DNA of 64,000 nucleotides from Nostoc sp. MG11 (GCF_014904695.1 NZ_JACXXN010000002.1:310001-374000); one strand, 5' to 3'. Positions 25,751-35,922 are shown, counted from the first letter of the stretch. Notes: generated by a model not told the origin, from the letters alone. Translations and numbers: made by a program.

Positions 25751-27430
25751 ATGTTGTATAGACTACAGTTATTGCAGCTTATGTGGTGGCAAATGCGCCT
25801 AGCAGCAGTATTACCATATATTAGTTTGTTGCTTTGGATACTCCCTTTGTTGCTATTCAGTTCTGGGGAGAACAGCCTCATGGCACATGATGAAGGGCTG
25901 TACGCTTGGCGTGCACGCCAGATGTTGGATTCTGGCGATTGGATAGCTCCTTGGGGCAATGCTCATCATAAAACACCTGGGCCCTATTGGTTAATTGCTG
26001 CTTCTTACCAGCTGTTTGGCATTAGCGAAGCCAGTGGACGAATTCCTACTATGATAGCTGGCATTTTTAGCCTATTACTTGTATATGAAATCGGCAAAAT
26101 TTTGCTGGGTAAAAAAGTGGCGTGGTTGGCTAGTGCGATTGTGAGTGTAGAATTTCTCTGGTTGCAATACTGTCGCTTAGGTACACCTGATTTACCGATG
26201 ATTTTATTGGTACTTTTAGCTATTTGGTCTTTATTAAAAGCTGAATTGCATCCTAAATATTATTATTTTTGGACTTTTATTGCTGGCTTGAGTTTAGGTT
26301 TAGGCTTCTTAGTCAGAAGCTTTATGATTTTTTTACCAATTATGGCTTTATTCCCTTATTTAATCTGGGAACATCGCCGTCATCGTCATCTTGCTAACCC
26401 AATTTTGTATTTAGGTTTAGTGGTAGGTTTAATTCCTACCTTGGGTTGGCTGTGGTTTAACTGGTTGCGCTATGGTAATTTGAGTTATGGGTATTTATTT
26501 AAGTTTGTTGTGGATTTAGGTTCTGAAGACCGTAACCACAATGGAGCATTTTTCTATGTTTGGAATATCTCTTTAAAATCATTTCCTTGGTTTTTTTTAA
26601 GTCTTTTAGGCTTAGTTTTGGCGTTACGTCGTCCACTTCCTCGCTATCAACTTATATTGGTGGGTTTTCCACTTGTACTGTTTGCGGAACTTAGTCTGTT
26701 CTCGACTCGTTTACCTCACTACAGTCTTTGTCTTTATCCTTTCATAGCGATGCTTGCGGCAGTGTGTTTAAATTGGTTAGGTAGAATTTATCAAATAGGA
26801 TTTACATACCGAAAGATTTCTACTCAATCTACTTTTCAAAAGGGGAGAAGAAATTTATTAACTCCCTTTGCAAAGATAGCTGGCGATCTTCCCCGTAACC
26901 TTAGTTATGTCTGTGGTGTGTTAGGTATTGTACTTTTAATGGGGAATATAGTCGCTTTAGCTAGCGGTAATGCTGATATCCGCAAGTACTCATCACTCGG
27001 CTTGATTGTGGGGTTAGCTTGGTTAATTATGCCTGTGGTGTGGATTGGTCGTTACCGTTTTGGTTACAAGTTTCTCACAGCTCGTTACTGGGTAGCTAGT
27101 TGGTTAATTCCCTGTTGGTTAGCTTTGGCTGTGGCTGGTAGCATGGGTTTGTTAGGTGACTATAACCCTGTTTATAGAACTTTTTTACAACAAAGAGCGA
27201 TCGCCTCAATTATTCAAACTCATCCCATCTATTTTGTGCAAGTGGGTGGGAAAAACGCTGTACTGCTAAATTTCTACACTCCTATTCACGCCCAACGAGT
27301 AGACACCATTTCCCAAGTACCTGCTTTTAGCTATGCTTGGATTTATACAAAAAAGCCTCCTGAATTATCTACATCTCACCGCGTTCTCGGTACAGTGAAA
27401 GACTACCAGTTGATTCAAGTCCTTCCTTAG
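25751..27430 (+). CDS. Membrane glycosyltransferase, GT39/ArnT-like
   Basis: 559 residues with about ten hydrophobic segments. After the first membrane helix comes the acidic AHDEGLYAWRARQML motif (catalytic Asp-Glu pair of the GT-C fold) and WGNAHHKTPGPYWLIAASYQLFG, typical of dolichyl-phosphate-mannose/ArnT-type enzymes that use a polyprenyl-phosphate sugar. It probably glycosylates lipid or protein outside the membrane. ATG 25751 lies at the start of the first hydrophobic region. Confidence 0.88.
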   Translation: MLYRLQLLQLMWWQMRLAAVLPYISLLLWILPLLLFSSGENSLMAHDEGLYAWRARQMLDSGDWIAPWGNAHHKTPGPYWLIAASYQLFGISEASGRIPTMIAGIFSLLLVYEIGKILLGKKVAWLASAIVSVEFLWLQYCRLGTPDLPMILLVLLAIWSLLKAELHPKYYYFWTFIAGLSLGLGFLVRSFMIFLPIMALFPYLIWEHRRHRHLANPILYLGLVVGLIPTLGWLWFNWLRYGNLSYGYLFKFVVDLGSEDRNHNGAFFYVWNISLKSFPWFFLSLLGLVLALRRPLPRYQLILVGFPLVLFAELSLFSTRLPHYSLCLYPFIAMLAAVCLNWLGRIYQIGFTYRKISTQSTFQKGRRNLLTPFAKIAGDLPRNLSYVCGVLGIVLLMGNIVALASGNADIRKYSSLGLIVGLAWLIMPVVWIGRYRFGYKFLTARYWVASWLIPCWLALAVAGSMGLLGDYNPVYRTFLQQRAIASIIQTHPIYFVQVGGKNAVLLNFYTPIHAQRVDTISQVPAFSYAWIYTKKPPELSTSHRVLGTVKDYQLIQVLP

Positions 27431-27547
27431 TAATCTGCCAACAGGGATAAGCTTTCAATGTGGACTACTGAAGATATTGAAAGCAGTTATTGCTAGAACC
27501 AATTAGTCTAGTTATGATAATATTACGTACGCTAAGCAATTTTCTAA

Positions 27548-28015
27548 ATGGTTTCCATATCCGATCATTCCCAAACTATGGAGTCATGGCAGCAAATTCT
27601 TGCACCATACAGTATGGGCTACAGAATCAAATTGTTATCACAATTGCTTAGTCGCAAGTTTACAGAGAAGCTAGAACCGTTTGGACTGACGCCATTTCAT
27701 TGGTTGATATTGTGCTGTTTATGGCAAGAAGATGGTTTACCGACTTCCAGCATTGGGGACAGACTTAAACAAGTAGGAGGGACTTTAACTGGTGTACTAG
27801 ACCGCATGGAAGAACGCAGCTTGGTACGTCGAGAACGTGACCCTCACGATCGCCGCATTTGGCGGATATGGCTAACGGATGCAGGTAAGGAACTAGAAAC
27901 TGTCTTACCCCCAATTTCGGCAGAATTGCGTGATCTAACGATGCAAGGTATTTCCTTGACTGATCGTGAATTATTTTCGCAACTCTTGAATCAGGCGATC
28001 GCTAACCTCTCATAA
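27548..28015 (+). CDS. MarR-family transcriptional regulator
   Basis: 155 residues with the winged-helix MarR pattern: LTPFHWLILCCLWQEDGLPTSSIGDRL, then LTGVLDRMEERSLVRRERDPHDRRIWRIWLT, which is the recognition helix and wing. It acts as a dimeric repressor or activator, often ligand-responsive. Located 117 bases after the glycosyltransferase; an 8-bp inverted repeat (CTTTCAAT...ATTGAAAG, 27454-27483) lies between them and could be an operator. Confidence 0.9.
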   Translation: MVSISDHSQTMESWQQILAPYSMGYRIKLLSQLLSRKFTEKLEPFGLTPFHWLILCCLWQEDGLPTSSIGDRLKQVGGTLTGVLDRMEERSLVRRERDPHDRRIWRIWLTDAGKELETVLPPISAELRDLTMQGISLTDRELFSQLLNQAIANLS

Positions 28016-28096
28016 TTTTTGTTGTGCGATGCCTAGGTTGGGCTACGCCTACGCAGAAATATATGAAGATGTAATATTGATAGATGATAATATTTT

Positions 28097-28877
28097 CTAA
28101 TTCAACATTTCTGGGTAAATTCCTAAAACGTTGAGTTGTTCAGCAGAAAGCGATCGCAATTTCTCTACAATTCTCTCCCGCTTTTGTCGCTCAACTTCAG
28201 CCCGTTCTTCACCTGTGAATAATAAATTTCCTTGTGCATCCCACCAGCGCAACCAAGGTAACTCTGCATTCTGATATAATCCCTGCCAAATGCCCAACTC
28301 TACCCCTAAAGGAGCAATGAGATAATGTTCTCGTTCATTGGGTTTCATCAGTTGATAAGCGTTATCGATTAGGTGATATACTCCTATCTGCGCTTTTGCT
28401 ACTTCATAAATTCCATAATAAGGGACGCGGATAGCCTGCTCATAAACCCAGAACTTACCAACATTCCCACCTTCCCCTTGAGATGGCGGCGTTTGATCTC
28501 GTTCTTCTGAACCGTCTCCAGAAACAAATTCCAACACAATCAAGGGTGCAACATAATTCTTTCCACAGCACATAAGAACGCCGCGTTTTACCTTCAAGGG
28601 TCGGTGGTACATTGGGTACAAAAAACCAATCAGGTGCTTCAGCTCCTTTCTCAGGAGGATCTGTCAATCGCCAGTAGATACCTAAATCTTGCCCAATACA
28701 ATATTGACTATCAGGATGAAGTTTCTCTAAAACAAGCTTAATCGAGTCAGTGAGTAAGATACTTTGGGGATGCTCTTGCCAGTTTTTGCCTCCGGCACGC
28801 TTTGCGAACACGAACGTACCATCTGAGTCTGGTAACTGGGTGTGATCAGGTAAAGTTAATGCCGATAGGGAAGTCAT
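28097..28877 (-). pseudogene. Uma2-family (DUF820) putative endonuclease, frameshifted
   Basis: The N-terminal part (28877 down to about 28560; ALTLPDHTQLPDSDG, PPEKGAEAPDWFFVPNVPPTLEGK) and the C-terminal part (VAPLIVLEFVSGDGSEERD... to EMLN at 28097) belong to one protein but are in different frames. The minus-strand run AAAGAATTATGTTGCACCC would read KEYVAPL if one T were absent, so a single-base insertion near 28554-28556 breaks the gene. Uma2 proteins have a PD-(D/E)XK-like fold and are often present in many copies. Either a real pseudogene or a sequencing error. Confidence 0.85.
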
Positions 28878-29094
28878 AGGCTTTAACTAAAGATTTGTTT
28901 GACTTTCATTGTAATCTTTAAAAGCAATATTTAAATATGCTAAATAGATTCCTTGCAAAAATACTAATTGATTATTTTTAACCACAGATGAACACTGATA
29001 AACACTGATAAGTTATTAAGCTAATCTGTATTCATCTCAGGTTTCACTATCTGACTTGATCGCGTTTTAGGCAAAGCTTCTGTAAATATGAATT

Positions 29095-29784
29095 TTATGA
29101 AATACTAGGATCATCTGAAGTTTTTATCTCGCGCAAAATTTGTTCAATTTGCTTAACTTTTTCATTTCGATTCTGTGCTTTGAAGATATTTAAAGCTTTT
29201 TCTAAAGAAGATAGCGCCTCATCCCGTTTATTTGTTTGCCACAATACCAGTGCTACATTAGTTAGTGCTTCACCATAGTTGGGATTAATTTCTAAAGCTT
29301 TCTGATATTCAGTAATGGCTTCTGTCCAGCGACTTTGGCTAGCGTAAACCATACCGATCGCATTATAAGCTAGAGCATATTGTGACCTAATCTGAATGGC
29401 TTCTCGGTAAGCGCTAACTGCTGCTTCTGGTTGATTTTGACGAAAGAGCGTATTTCCTAGTTGAAAGTGTCCAAATGCATCTTCTGGGAATTTTTTAATA
29501 AATTTACGTAAATTGTCTTCTGCACCTTTGAAGTCTCCTTGATTGTACAGAGCATTAGCTTGTTGGATCAGCTGCGATCGCTCTGCTGGTTGTTCCGCAC
29601 CAGAAAACTGGGCTAATTTTTGTGGTTGCTTCTGTGCAGACTGTTGAGGTGTGTGCAGAGAAATTCCTGTAACTGCTAACACTGATGGTGATATGCCAAT
29701 TGCAGTTATGATACTCAGCATCATGCAGCTAAGAGGTTGAATAAATACTGATTTTAGTTGGCTATTCAGCTTCATTGTCCTCAA
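29095..29784 (-). CDS. TPR-repeat protein with signal peptide
   Basis: 229 residues. The hydrophobic N-terminus (CMMLSIITAIGISPSVLA) looks like a signal peptide cut near Ala37. Four to five TPR units follow from about residue 68: QANALYNQGDFKGAEDNLRKF, HFQLGNTLFRQNQPEAAVSAYREAI, AYNAIGMVYASQSRWTEAI and ALTNVALVLWQTNKRDEAL. Probably a periplasmic or lumenal protein-protein interaction module. Confidence 0.85.
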   Translation of the reverse strand: MRTMKLNSQLKSVFIQPLSCMMLSIITAIGISPSVLAVTGISLHTPQQSAQKQPQKLAQFSGAEQPAERSQLIQQANALYNQGDFKGAEDNLRKFIKKFPEDAFGHFQLGNTLFRQNQPEAAVSAYREAIQIRSQYALAYNAIGMVYASQSRWTEAITEYQKALEINPNYGEALTNVALVLWQTNKRDEALSSLEKALNIFKAQNRNEKVKQIEQILREIKTSDDPSIS

Positions 29785-29876
29785 TGCCTTAATAATGTCC
29801 TGATTATCATCATAATTAGTAAATGCGTAATTCTGACTCTTGCATTGTGTTCAACATATTCTGTCAGCGTTAAAAT

Positions 29877-30110
29877 ATGAGTTCTCTTCCATAAATCGAA
29901 ATAGCTATTGCAAAACTGCCAAAAACTGAGGCACGAAAGCTTTTAGAATGGCTCCAGGTATATCTAGATGACGCTTGGGACAGACAAATTGAAGCAGATA
30001 TAAAATTAGGTCGCCTCAACAGTTTGCTACAACGTGCTGAGGCAGATATTGCTGCCAATCGCACCAAACCAATCGATGAATTGGGTCACATGATGAATAT
30101 GAGAAGCTAA
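29877..30110 (+). pseudogene. Small antitoxin-like gene with an early stop
   Basis: From ATG 29877 the frame reads MSSLP, TAA (29892-29894), then IEIAIAKLPKTEARKLLEWLQ and on to a stop at 30108-30110. The downstream part (YLDDAWDRQIEADIKLGRLN, RAEADIAANRTK) resembles small antitoxin-like proteins of cyanobacterial toxin-antitoxin pairs. The nonsense codon at position 6 and the absence of a toxin gene after it point to a dead addiction module. Confidence 0.65.
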
Positions 30111-30170
30111 TTGATTGAAATAGGGGACTTTAGTAGGGGCGCAAGGGCTTACGCCCCTATGATGAATTGT

Positions 30171-32144
30171 CTAATTGCCTTCCCGCAACTGATCTAACAC
30201 GCTTCTATCTTCTAATGTGGAAGTATCACCAGATACTTCTTGCCCAGATGCTAAATTCCGTAATAAGCGCCGCATAATTTTACCCGATCGCGTTTTGGGC
30301 AAGGCATCTGTAAAGCGAATTTCTCCAGGACGAGCGATCGCACCAATTTCTTTTACAACGTGTTGCTTAAGTTCTTTACTCAGTTCCTCACTCGCCTGAT
30401 AAGTCCCCTCTAAAGTCACAAAAGCAACTACTTCTTCACCTTTGAGTTCATCTGGCTTACCTACTACTGCCGCTTCTGCAACTGCTGGATGAGAAACCAA
30501 GGCCGATTCTACTTCCATTGTACCAAGACGATGCCCCGATACGTTAAGTACATCATCTACGCGACCCATTACCCAGAAATAGCCGTCTTCATCTTGTCTT
30601 GCACCATCACCAGCAAAGTAAGTATAGTTGCCATCTTTAGGGGGGATGTGTTCCCAGTAGGTGCGGCGGAAGCGTTCTGGATCACCGTAGACTGTCCGCA
30701 TCATCCCTGGCCAAGGATGACGCACCGCCAGATAACCACCTTCGCTGTTGGGTACGGTGTTGCCTTCCAAATCTACGACATCTGCAAGAATTCCTGGGAA
30801 GGGAAGAGTTGCAGAACCAGGTTTAGTAGGAATTGCTCCTGGTAGAGGCGTAATCATGATGCCGCCAGTTTCAGTTTGCCACCAAGTATCAACAATTGGG
30901 CAACGTTCACCACCAATTACTTTGTGATACCACATCCAAGCTTCTGGATTAATTGGTTCGCCGACGGTTCCCAGCAAACGCAACGAAGACAAATTTCGCG
31001 CATTGGGATGTTGTTCACCCATCTTAATAAATGCCCGAATTGCTGTCGGTGCGGTATAAAAAATATTCACGCCGTATTTTTCAATCACATCCCAGAAACA
31101 GCCTGGATTGGAAGCACGGGGCGCACCTTCATACATCAAAGTTGTTGCACCGTTAGAAAGAGGCCCATAGACAATATAGCTGTGTCCAGTAATCCAACCT
31201 ACGTCTGCGGTACACCAGTATACATCTGTGTCTTGCAGGTCGAAGATCCATTTGGTGGTGATATGGGTATATAAGTTATAACCAGCAGTTGTATGCACCA
31301 CACCTTTCGGTTTACCTGTACTACCGGAAGTGTAGAGGACAAATAGCATATCTTCGCTGTCCATTGGTTCAGCGGGACAATCAGCTGATACACCTTTTTG
31401 TAAATCATGCCACCAATGATCGCGTCCACCTAATTGCATATAAGTTTCCTGTCCGGTGCGCTTAACAACCAAGACGTTTTGCACACTGGGAACAGCACCA
31501 TCAGCTAAGGCTTTGTCTACCTGTTCTTTAAGAGGAACGATCGCATCTTTGCGCCAACCACCATCAGCAGTGATTACTAGCTTTGCTTGAGCATCAATTA
31601 AGCGATCGCGCAAAGCTTCAGCACTAAAACCACCAAATACTACACTATGAGGTGCGCCAATTCTGGCACAAGCTAACATAGCGATCGCAGCTTCGGGAAT
31701 CATTGGCATATAGATACCGACGCGATCGCCTTTTTGTACCCCCAGTTGCTTGAGCACATTGGCAAACTGGCAAACTTCCCGATGCAGTTGGGCATAAGTA
31801 AGGGTACGCGAATCTCCTGGTTCCCCTTCCCAAATTAGTGCAGCTTTATTCTTACGCCAGGTTGTGAGGTGTCGATCAAGGCAGTTGTAAGAGATATTGA
31901 TTTTACCACCAACGAACCACTTAGCAAAAGGCGGTTGCCAGTCGAGAACTGTGTCCCATTTTTGGAACCAGTGCAACTCCTTTTCAGCCAATTCTGCCCA
32001 GAATTGCTGAGGATCAGCTTTAGCTTGCTCATAGAGACGCTGATAGTCTTCCAGACTTTTGATATGAGCGTTCTGAGAAAATTCGCTAGGAGGATGGAAT
32101 AGGCGCTTCTCTTGTAGGATTGATTCTATAGTTGGTTGAGACAT
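30171..32144 (-). CDS. acs: Acetyl-coenzyme A synthetase
   Basis: 657 residues, the normal Acs length. Motifs: [19 protein letters not shown] (P-loop of adenylate-forming enzymes), [10 protein letters not shown] (A5), [31 protein letters not shown] (hinge), and the acetylatable lysine in [11 protein letters not shown] near the C-terminus. It activates acetate to acetyl-CoA via acetyl-AMP. Stands alone; the promoter would lie in 32145-32312, upstream of the divergent nuclease-like gene. Confidence 0.97.
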   Translation of the reverse strand: MSQPTIESILQEKRLFHPPSEFSQNAHIKSLEDYQRLYEQAKADPQQFWAELAEKELHWFQKWDTVLDWQPPFAKWFVGGKINISYNCLDRHLTTWRKNKAALIWEGEPGDSRTLTYAQLHREVCQFANVLKQLGVQKGDRVGIYMPMIPEAAIAMLACARIGAPHSVVFGGFSAEALRDRLIDAQAKLVITADGGWRKDAIVPLKEQVDKALADGAVPSVQNVLVVKRTGQETYMQLGGRDHWWHDLQKGVSADCPAEPMDSEDMLFVLYTSGSTGKPKGVVHTTAGYNLYTHITTKWIFDLQDTDVYWCTADVGWITGHSYIVYGPLSNGATTLMYEGAPRASNPGCFWDVIEKYGVNIFYTAPTAIRAFIKMGEQHPNARNLSSLRLLGTVGEPINPEAWMWYHKVIGGERCPIVDTWWQTETGGIMITPLPGAIPTKPGSATLPFPGILADVVDLEGNTVPNSEGGYLAVRHPWPGMMRTVYGDPERFRRTYWEHIPPKDGNYTYFAGDGARQDEDGYFWVMGRVDDVLNVSGHRLGTMEVESALVSHPAVAEAAVVGKPDELKGEEVVAFVTLEGTYQASEELSKELKQHVVKEIGAIARPGEIRFTDALPKTRSGKIMRRLLRNLASGQEVSGDTSTLEDRSVLDQLREGN

Positions 32145-32312
32145 AGTTATGGTTACAAACGGTATTGTTACTGAACTATATTCTTAACGGAGATTTGTCC
32201 GAAAGTGTTTAGAGTTTCGTTAAGCTGCGCGAATCTAAAGTGTGGCATTGCAACATCTCTGCTGAGAATATTGCAAGATGATAAGTAGTCTTGACAAACA
32301 ACGCTTGAAGCT

Positions 32313-32957
32313 ATGCCACTTATTGTCGAAGCCAGCAGCCTATCTCTCAACGATGTTCATCGTTTTCTTAAACTAGAAAAGCTTTCAAATGCTTCATTCA
32401 CAGATTTTTTAAGTCTAGAACCACTCTCTGAGTTTGAACAGCAGGATCTATTGCGAATTAGAAGTGACTTTGAGCGTTACTTAAGTGCAGGTAAAATTTC
32501 TGAGGGTTTAGTTAAATTTTTAACTATTGCACCACTAATGCGGTTAGCTGGGTTTTATGACGTGCCGATTCGGTTGACGATGGAAGATAGCATTGCGATC
32601 GCTGTCGAAGATGAAGATAAAAAAATTACCGGACGGATGGACATTTTAGCAATCAGCAGTCCGCAAACTAATACTGCACCACCTTTTTGGGTTCTAGTGA
32701 TTGAAACGAAAAACAGTGCGATTAATGTGATTGAGGGTTTACCTCAATTACTCACTTATGCTTTTAAGAGTTTAGAGCAGCAGACATCTGTTTGGGGTCT
32801 GGTAACTAATGGGCAGCTTTATCAATTTGTTTATCTAAGACGTGATCAGCAGCTAACTTATCAGGTAATGACATTACTGAACTTAAATGAATCTGAGGGA
32901 GCAACAAAGTTACTACAAGTTCTCAAAGCTATCTGCCAGTTACTAAATTTTCAGTAA
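32313..32957 (+). CDS. Restriction-endonuclease-like protein (type I HsdR N-terminal domain type)
   Basis: 214 residues. The PD-(D/E)XK core is visible in GRMDILAIS (Asp) and WVLVIETKNSA (Glu-x-Lys), followed by the conserved Gln/Tyr helix EGLPQLLTYAFKS and WGLVTNGQLYQFVYL. This matches stand-alone HsdR_N-like nuclease domains, but the helicase and the HsdM/HsdS partners are absent, so a classical restriction role is doubtful. Confidence 0.75.
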   Translation: MPLIVEASSLSLNDVHRFLKLEKLSNASFTDFLSLEPLSEFEQQDLLRIRSDFERYLSAGKISEGLVKFLTIAPLMRLAGFYDVPIRLTMEDSIAIAVEDEDKKITGRMDILAISSPQTNTAPPFWVLVIETKNSAINVIEGLPQLLTYAFKSLEQQTSVWGLVTNGQLYQFVYLRRDQQLTYQVMTLLNLNESEGATKLLQVLKAICQLLNFQ

Positions 32958-33060
32958 AATGAACGTAAACTTAGGGGCGATCGCTTATGTCTGAACCTGC
33001 TATCCTAGAATTTGTCTCTAGGAGTTTATGAAGGTAAATAAAGATTTTTTACTACTGAAA

Positions 33061-33188
33061 ATCAATTGATACCCTCATCTGAAGAACTAGCTGAACAAGA
33101 AAGTTTACGCGCTCAACAAGCAGAGCAAGAAATAGCTCGATTGCGTGAGGTTTTGCGAGCACAGGGCATCAACCAGAAGAATATTTGA
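33061..33188 (+). pseudogene. C-terminal remnant of an Uma2-family gene
   Basis: No start codon; the frame reads SSEELAEQESLRAQQAEQEI, then ARLREVLRAQGI before TGA (33186-33188). This coiled, Glu/Gln/Arg-rich end is typical of the tail of Uma2/DUF820 proteins. Bases 32985-33060 upstream look like further decayed coding DNA. Confidence 0.6.
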
Positions 33189-33278
33189 CCGCATCTGGAA
33201 ATTAACAGAGACATTTTCCAGTTAAAATTAGTTGTAAATTTGTAAAAAAAGCGTTATTTTCTGAAGTAGGGCATCTGT

Positions 33279-33971
33279 TTGCAAGCAAAAGAAATTAAGG
33301 ATAAGCTAAAGTCCCTCATCGAGCAAGCTTCCTCGATAGATCCTGATTTAGCGAGAAGATTAGATGAAATCAATCGCTGGGTAAAAAACATTAGGCCGGG
33401 AAATCTGACTGCTAAACCATTTGTCCTAGCCTTCCTCTTAGAGGTAATTACAGATTCTACAATTTGGCTGATAATCAAATCCCTACCCTCGGCAGAAGAA
33501 CAAAAAGCAAAATTCGAGCAGATGACGCCTAATGAGAGATATTGGTATGGTTATCTCTTTCCAAGATGGATCAATGCAAGTGACTCCAAATTTTATATTT
33601 GGAAGCAAAAATTAATGTCAGGCGAATTTAATCAGGTAGATAATGATATCATTAGATCCATAGCTCAAGATGTTGTCCAGCGGGAAGGTAGTGTTTGGCA
33701 GCGCTATATTGCCGACCTCTCTATGGCAACAGATTTAATTATTAGTAGTCGTAATAATCAACCGCTCTGCATTCAAGTTACCAGTGTCAGTGAAGAACTC
33801 AATCAACAAAAGTACCAAGCTTGGCAAAATACACTGCGATCGTGGGAAATAGAGAGAGGACTATTCTTAAGTTACAATCCCAAAAATTATAACTTTGTCA
33901 ACCAGTTAGTTAATGTAGCACTGTTTAACAGTGATTATCTTTCTGGTGGCAAGTATTTAAAATTTTCGTAA
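33279..33971 (+). CDS. Hypothetical protein (230 aa)
   Basis: First start is TTG at 33279, poorly supported. A moderately hydrophobic stretch (FVLAFLLEVITDSTIWLIIKSL, about residues 48-69) is followed by a soluble domain with DLIISSRNNQPLCIQVTS (about 152-170), which could be a PD-(D/E)XK-like strand pattern (Asp ... Gln-x-Thr, without the usual Lys). Family not recognised. Its TAA at 33969 is in the same frame as the next open frame. Confidence 0.55.
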   Translation: MQAKEIKDKLKSLIEQASSIDPDLARRLDEINRWVKNIRPGNLTAKPFVLAFLLEVITDSTIWLIIKSLPSAEEQKAKFEQMTPNERYWYGYLFPRWINASDSKFYIWKQKLMSGEFNQVDNDIIRSIAQDVVQREGSVWQRYIADLSMATDLIISSRNNQPLCIQVTSVSEELNQQKYQAWQNTLRSWEIERGLFLSYNPKNYNFVNQLVNVALFNSDYLSGGKYLKFS

Positions 33972-33998
33972 TCCTCTCAGGAATTTGATATTCAAGAT

Positions 33999-34484
33999 TT
34001 GTGTCATAGCCTACATACTTACCTGCTTATTACAGCTTTTATGGGTAATCAACGAGAAACTCACAGCTACGAAAATCGAATAGATAAATTTGCTGAAGCT
34101 TTAGAAACAGCCCGACAAATGCAACAGAACTGGTTAACTTACGGGCTTGATTTTGTTAATTTTTATGTTGAGGATGTGGATGGAGATTGGCTAGAAACTT
34201 GGGGACATGACGAAATATTAGGTAATTCTCAGTTAGATGCTATTAAAGAATTTCTAGTAAGTGATGATCATGTAGCTGTAAAAATAAGAGAACATTTGGG
34301 AGAACGTTCACTGTTTGATTTAGCAGTGAATTTAGAAGAATGTTGCAGAATTGCCGAAGTAAATGACAGGTTATCTGCTGTTAAGAATCTGTTGGCTGGT
34401 CAAGGAAATAGTTTTGATAGAGACCATATCGATTTATTGGATTTAGCAGATAGTCTGCTGGCAAAGTTGGTAGAAATTTTGTGA
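33999..34484 (+). CDS. Hypothetical protein (148-161 aa)
   Basis: Starts at TTG 33999 or, more likely, ATG near 34041 (MGNQRETHSYENRIDKFAEAL). Acidic, helical, with WLTYGLDFVNFYVEDVDGDW and LLDLADSLLAKLVEIL. It is in the same frame as the preceding gene, with only one intervening stop (TAA 33969-33971) and open codons between, so the two could once have been a single protein. No family recognised. Confidence 0.5.
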   Translation: MCHSLHTYLLITAFMGNQRETHSYENRIDKFAEALETARQMQQNWLTYGLDFVNFYVEDVDGDWLETWGHDEILGNSQLDAIKEFLVSDDHVAVKIREHLGERSLFDLAVNLEECCRIAEVNDRLSAVKNLLAGQGNSFDRDHIDLLDLADSLLAKLVEIL

Positions 34485-34655
34485 AATTGTGCGATTTTTG
34501 AATAGCCTCATACTATTTTAAGAATCTTTGTAACAGATGCGGCTGTAATGGCGTACATCTAGCTGTATGCTCTGACCCATGTCTTTCTTTGTAGCAGAGG
34601 TACTAAGGGCATTGGTATCAACTTCAGCTCAAACACTCAATTTCCAGTAGTTTCA

Positions 34656-34773
34656 GATCCCCCAACCCCCTTCAAAAGGGGGCATTCGATTCTAATTCCC
34701 CCCTTAAAAAGGGGAGCCAGCGCGGTCTTGGGGTCTCCCCAAGTGGAGCGACTGGCGTGAGTTAGGGGGGATC
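34656..34773. mobile_element. MITE-like inverted-repeat element
   Basis: Begins GATCCCCCAACCCCCTT and ends GTTAGGGGGGATC, near-perfect inverted termini. The interior has CTTCAAAAGGGGG/CCCCCCTTAAAAAGGGG complementarity. The whole 118-base unit can fold into one long hairpin, as do widespread cyanobacterial non-autonomous elements. It sits in the 34485-35226 gap, which holds no gene but several repeats, including GGGTGGGCATCTTGTCCGCCC (34892-34912) and GGGCTACGCCTACGCA (35097). Confidence 0.65.
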
Positions 34774-34955
34774 TCAAGTCTCGGTGGGACATCGAAAAAC
34801 TTTGAAATGCTTATCAGACTAGGCTTTCACGTTAAGTTGACACCAATGTACTAAGGGAACTCCAACAAATAAATTATCTAATCTTGTGGGGTGGGCATCT
34901 TGTCCGCCCGAAACGCACATCCTACAAGAGATATTGGGATATTTTATTACTTGGA

Positions 34956-34973
34956 AGTCCCGAATTCGGGACT
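34956..34973. repeat. Perfect 18-bp palindrome
   Basis: AGTCCCGAATTCGGGACT reads the same on both strands. It lies about 250 bases upstream of the response-regulator gene; either part of a dispersed repeat or a dyad binding site. Confidence 0.6.
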
Positions 34974-35226
34974 GGGAACTCATTACTGATTAGGTATATT
35001 GAGTACAAAGCTTGCTAAATTGACATTCCAAGCCTGAATGTTCTAAATTTTAGTGTATTTTGTGACTACGGAGTGTGCAAAGCCCAATAACCAGCGGGCT
35101 ACGCCTACGCACATTGTCCTTCTCTTGTAGTGACATTAGAAATCAATAGGTTTTTCCTTGTTCCTTTTGTCCAATGACTGTCAACTTTCGCTAAATTGGA
35201 AAAAGGTAAATTCAAGGAAATTTTAA

Positions 35227-35922
35227 ATGTCAGCACAACTGTTACTGGTAGATGATGAACCAGGATTGCGTGAAGCCGTGAAAGACTATTTGCAAGAAAG
35301 CGGTTTCAGCGTTCAAGTTGCCAGTAACGCCCGTGAGGGTTGGGACTTGATGCAGCAAAATACACCTGATTTAGTTATTTCTGATGTCATGATGCCCCAA
35401 GTGGATGGCTATCAGTTCCTCAAGCAATTGCGAGAAGACCCCCGCTTCCAAGCGCTTCCAGTAGTATTCTTGACTGCTAAAGGCATGACAGGCGATCGCA
35501 TCCAAGGCTATCAAGCTGGTGTTGATGCTTATCTACCCAAACCCTTTGATCCAGATGAGTTAGTGGCAATAGTCGAAAACTTACTAACCCGCCGCACCGC
35601 CGCGCCTCTAGCGACGGGAGAAGAAGTTGAAACTCCTGATATTGCTGAACTGGCCAATCAGATTGCTCAAATTAAGGCCTTATTAACTCAAAGAAGTGCA
35701 ATTTCTCAATCCCCAGCCCCCTTCAAAATCGATTTAACTCCCAGGGAACAAAGTGTTTTAAACTTGGTAGCCGAAGGGTTGATGAACAAAGAAATCGCTC
35801 GTCGCTTAGAAACTAGTGTCCGTAATGTAGAAAAGTATGTGAGTCGTTTGTTTAGTAAAACTGGCACTAATAGCCGTACGGAGTTAGTTCGTTTTGCTCT
35901 AGAACACGGTCTTGCTAAATAA
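35227..35922 (+). CDS. NarL/LuxR-type response regulator (Ycf29-like)
   Basis: 231 residues. Receiver domain 1-120: acidic pocket DDEPG, phospho-acceptor Asp in VISDVMMPQVDGY (about residue 54), Thr in FLTAKGM and Lys in YLPKPFDP. A linker is followed by a LuxR helix-turn-helix (LTPREQSVLNLVAEGLMNKEIARRLETSVRNVEKYV) at about 168-225. It resembles the Ycf29 group of cyanobacteria and red-algal plastids. No histidine kinase adjoins it. A strong terminator follows at 36005. Confidence 0.92.
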   Translation: MSAQLLLVDDEPGLREAVKDYLQESGFSVQVASNAREGWDLMQQNTPDLVISDVMMPQVDGYQFLKQLREDPRFQALPVVFLTAKGMTGDRIQGYQAGVDAYLPKPFDPDELVAIVENLLTRRTAAPLATGEEVETPDIAELANQIAQIKALLTQRSAISQSPAPFKIDLTPREQSVLNLVAEGLMNKEIARRLETSVRNVEKYVSRLFSKTGTNSRTELVRFALEHGLAK

